From: Treponema sp. UBA3662
Lineage (GTDB): Bacteria > Spirochaetota > Spirochaetia > Treponematales > Treponemataceae
DNA: 8,000 bases
Direction of reading: 5' to 3'
Assembly: GCA_002373205.1 (NCBI GenBank)
Contig: DFJV01000128.1
Coordinates: forward strand, 11,506 to 19,505
Shown one piece after another: positions 5,500 through 8,000 of the stretch (the stretch's first letter is position 1; each line of letters opens with the position of its first letter). A program made the translations under genes and the position numbers. Under the pieces are notes generated by a model. The model saw only the letters and a program-made list of their open reading frames with translations. It was not told the origin of the DNA and made no database searches.

Positions 5500-7968
5500 A
5501 TGGAAAATGAAATAACAACCCCTGAAGGTGGTACGCTGATTCTTCAGCCCATTGATCAGGAAATCAAGAAAGCCTATATTGACTACTCAATGTCCGTTAT
5601 TGTAAGCCGCGCATTGCCGGATGTAAGAGACGGACTTAAGCCCGTTCACCGCCGCATCTTGTATTCAATGGATGAACTTCACCTGCGTTCTTCTGGAAAA
5701 ACATACAAGTGTGCAAAAATAGTCGGAGACGTGCTTGGTAAATACCACCCGCACGGAGACGCTTCTGTTTACGATGCACTTGTCCGCTTGGGACAGGATT
5801 TCTCCGAGCGCTATCCCCTTATTACCCCTCAGGGAAACTTCGGTACAATAGCCGGTGACCCTCCTGCCGCTTACCGTTATACAGAAGCAAAAATGGCAAA
5901 ACTCGCAGAAGAGATGGTTGCCGACATAGAAAAGGATACCGTTGACTTTATCCCCAACTTCGATGAAACAACAAAAGAGCCTACAGTTCTTCCTACAAAA
6001 TTCCCCTTCCTTCTTGCAAATGGATCAAGCGGTATTGCCGTAGGTATGGCAACAAACATGCCACCCCACAACCTAAGGGAAATAGCATCAGCCGTTTCTG
6101 CCTACATAGACAATCCCCAGATAAGCATTGATGAATTGATGCAGCATATAAAGGGACCTGATTTTCCAACAGGCGGAATAATTTTTGGCCGCCAGGGAAT
6201 CAAGGATGCTTACAGGACAGGTCGCGGAAAAATCATAATGCGCGGTAAGTTCACGATTGAAGTTGCAAAGAACGGGGCAGAGTCAATCGTATTCACGGAA
6301 GTTCCCTATCAGACAAACACAACGGATCTTTGCAAACGCATTGCGGAACTTGCCCGTGACAAAATCATCGACGGAATAAGCGGTGTAAATGATGAAACGT
6401 CAGACCGTGTTGGCATGAGAATCGTCATTGACCTTAAGCGAGGTGCCGTAACAAAAATTGTTGTTAACCAGCTCTTTGCAAAGACACCATTGCAGGCATC
6501 GTTTGGCGTAATAAACCTTGCTCTTGTAAACGGTCGCCCGGAAACCTTGAACCTTAAGCAGCTTGTGCAGCACTTTGTTGACCACCGCGACAACGTTGTA
6601 ACCCGCCGCACGCAGTTTGAACTTAAGCAGGCCAAGCACCGCGAACACATACTCGCAGCCCTTATAATAGCAGTCGATGCAATTGACGAAGTAATCAAGA
6701 TAATCCGTGCCAGCCGCGATGAATCAGAAGCTAAAGCAAATTTGATGAAGCGCTTCGGCTTTGATGATGAACAGGCACAGGCAATTGTTGACTACCGCTT
6801 GGGTCGCCTTACCAATTTGCGCATCGATGAGCTAAAGCAGGAAATGGCAGAGATTAAAGCCCTCATTGCCCACCTTGAAGATTTGCTTGCCCATCACGAA
6901 AAGATTCTTGAAGTCATAAAGCAGGAAACAAATGAGATTGCGGAAAAATATGGTGATGACCGCAAGACCCAGATTGTTTCCGGCGAAGTAGAAGAAATCA
7001 ATGTTGAAGACATGATAAAAGAAGAGGACATGGTAATCCTTATTTCCAAACTTGGTTACATCAAGCGTGTTCCCGTAAGCCTTTACAAGAACCAGGGTAG
7101 GGGAGGAAGAGGAACCATTTCTGCCAAGCTTGTGGAAGAAGACTACATCAACCAGATGTTCATAGCTTCAACACATGACTACATCATGTTCATTACGAAT
7201 GAAGGAAAATCCTATTGGGTCAAGGTTCACGAAATACCTGAATCTTCAAAGACAAGCCGCGGTTCTCACATCAAGAGCCTTCTTCAGGTAAGTGCCAACG
7301 AGGAAATATCAACGATAATCAGCCTCAAGGAATTTACGGAAGAACAGTTCATGTTCATGGCAACTGCAAACGGCGTTGTAAAGAAAACACCTACAAGCGA
7401 ATTCCGCAACGCAAAGTCTCGCGGTATGCAGGCAGTTCGTCTTGATGATGGAGACAAACTCGTAAGCGCAATCCTTTCAAGCGGAAAAGATGAGCTTCTT
7501 TTGGTAAGCCGCCGGGGACAGGCCTTGCGCATAAGCGAAGACGAAGTCCGCCCAATGGGAAGAGCCAGCCGCGGTGTTAACGGAATGAAGCTTTCAGAAG
7601 GCGATGAACTTTGTGCCGCCATCCATGTAGAAGAAGACGCAAAGATTCTCGTCATAACAGAAAAGGGAATCGGCAAGCGCGTACTCTTTTCCGAATTCAA
7701 CGCCCACGGTCGCGGAACCGGAGGACAGCGTGTCTTTGGCAACGTTGACGACAAGGGAGAATTGATTGGCGCACTTACCGTAAAAGATGACGACAGCGTT
7801 ATGTGCATAACCGGCCAGGGAACTTCAATCCGCACCAACGTAAAGGACATTTCTCTCCAGGGAAGGGCATCCAGCGGCGTTAAGGTTGTAAACATCATCA
7901 GTCCGGACTACGTAGTTGGCATTGACCGCATAGCAAATTCCCAGGAAGACAAGGAATCTGCTGAATAA
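5500..7968 (+). CDS. gyrA: DNA gyrase subunit A (breakage-reunion and DNA-wrapping subunit)
   Basis: GyrA cuts and rejoins DNA through an active-site tyrosine and wraps DNA to give supercoiling its negative sign. The product has 822 residues, normal for the family. The catalytic pair is Arg126-Tyr127 in AAYRYTE. The quinolone-determining region reads HPHGDASVYD (83-92): Ala88 stands where E. coli has Ser83, and Asp92 matches Asp87. A coiled-coil arm covers roughly 365-490. The C-terminal beta-pinwheel (about 505-810) opens with the GyrA-box QGRGGRG at 532-538, a slightly changed QRRGGKG, which marks this as gyrase rather than ParC. The protein ends in a short acidic tail, SQEDKESAE. The ATG is preceded by AAGGA nine bases upstream. 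The gene follows gyrB by 23 bases, so the two are very probably co-transcribed. Confidence 0.97.
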   Translation: MENEITTPEGGTLILQPIDQEIKKAYIDYSMSVIVSRALPDVRDGLKPVHRRILYSMDELHLRSSGKTYKCAKIVGDVLGKYHPHGDASVYDALVRLGQDFSERYPLITPQGNFGTIAGDPPAAYRYTEAKMAKLAEEMVADIEKDTVDFIPNFDETTKEPTVLPTKFPFLLANGSSGIAVGMATNMPPHNLREIASAVSAYIDNPQISIDELMQHIKGPDFPTGGIIFGRQGIKDAYRTGRGKIIMRGKFTIEVAKNGAESIVFTEVPYQTNTTDLCKRIAELARDKIIDGISGVNDETSDRVGMRIVIDLKRGAVTKIVVNQLFAKTPLQASFGVINLALVNGRPETLNLKQLVQHFVDHRDNVVTRRTQFELKQAKHREHILAALIIAVDAIDEVIKIIRASRDESEAKANLMKRFGFDDEQAQAIVDYRLGRLTNLRIDELKQEMAEIKALIAHLEDLLAHHEKILEVIKQETNEIAEKYGDDRKTQIVSGEVEEINVEDMIKEEDMVILISKLGYIKRVPVSLYKNQGRGGRGTISAKLVEEDYINQMFIASTHDYIMFITNEGKSYWVKVHEIPESSKTSRGSHIKSLLQVSANEEISTIISLKEFTEEQFMFMATANGVVKKTPTSEFRNAKSRGMQAVRLDDGDKLVSAILSSGKDELLLVSRRGQALRISEDEVRPMGRASRGVNGMKLSEGDELCAAIHVEEDAKILVITEKGIGKRVLFSEFNAHGRGTGGQRVFGNVDDKGELIGALTVKDDDSVMCITGQGTSIRTNVKDISLQGRASSGVKVVNIISPDYVVGIDRIANSQEDKESAE

Positions 7969-8000
7969 AGTTTATTTACTTATATTATAAGAAAATAACT
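7969..8000 (+). terminator. AT-only dyad downstream of gyrA, possible weak terminator
   Basis: Directly after the gyrA stop codon CTTATATTATAAG (7979-7991) is a perfect dyad around a single central T. The flanks at 7972-7978 and 7992-7998 extend the pairing, with one A-A mismatch. The stem is almost free of G and C, and any T-run would lie beyond the window edge. Termination is therefore only possible, not shown. Confidence 0.28.

Noticed and set aside
4883..5518. Minus-strand open frame of 211 codons across the gyrB end
   Set aside because: It is antisense to the conserved Toprim and C-terminal part of gyrB, with no domain or promoter support.
7093..7116. Changed GyrA-box (QGRGGRG) as evidence for ParC
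   Set aside because: The change is conservative, the box is present at the normal place, the C-terminal domain is full length, and the partner gene is a typical gyrB.
7284..7898. Minus-strand open frame of 204 codons inside gyrA
   Set aside because: It is antisense to the conserved beta-pinwheel coding region, and its Ser/Arg/Pro-rich translation is typical of a shadow frame.

Overview
The window is a bacterial chromosomal replication-origin neighbourhood with five core genes. Three lie on the minus strand (dnaA, dnaN and the first third of recF, which runs off the left edge). Two lie on the plus strand (gyrB and gyrA). No mobile element, phage gene, CRISPR array, tRNA or rRNA is visible. 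The coding regions have moderate GC and the two intergenic gaps are very AT-rich. Several protein features fit a Treponema-like spirochaete: an Ala in GyrA at the position of E. coli Ser83, a PLWGK form of the GyrB Toprim-region motif, and a RecF with a short N-terminus. The genus is an inference from remembered family features, not from a search.

Layout, left to right. Positions 1-376 (minus) encode the N-terminal 125 residues of RecF, starting at a GTG that shares one base with the dnaN stop codon. Positions 376-1491 (minus) are dnaN, the sliding clamp. Positions 1492-1815 hold no gene and look like the core of oriC. They contain an extremely AT-rich stretch, an uninterrupted run of six TAG/TAA triplets matching the DnaA-trio pattern, several DnaA-box-like 9-mers, and three copies of a 14-base quasi-palindromic repeat. 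A probable dnaN promoter is also there. Positions 1816-3336 (minus) are dnaA. Positions 3346-3511 are the divergent dnaA/gyrB control region. It has two tandem DnaA boxes directly behind a consensus dnaA promoter (TTGACA, 16 bases, TATAAT), which sits so close to the dnaA ATG that the mRNA is probably leaderless. It also holds a weaker gyrB promoter. Positions 3512-5476 are gyrB and 5500-7968 are gyrA, an operon with a 23-base gap. The last 32 bases form an AT-only dyad.

Together the genes start and sustain replication. DnaA opens the origin, DnaN clamps the polymerase, RecF supports repair at gaps and stalled forks, and GyrA2B2 supplies the negative supercoils that origin melting and fork movement need. 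The most interesting material is non-coding: a probable two-part origin with DnaA boxes on both sides of dnaA, a trio-type unwinding element between dnaA and dnaN, and a 14-mer repeat family that I do not recognise from other origins. The gyrase genes also carry two notable residues at quinolone-associated positions.
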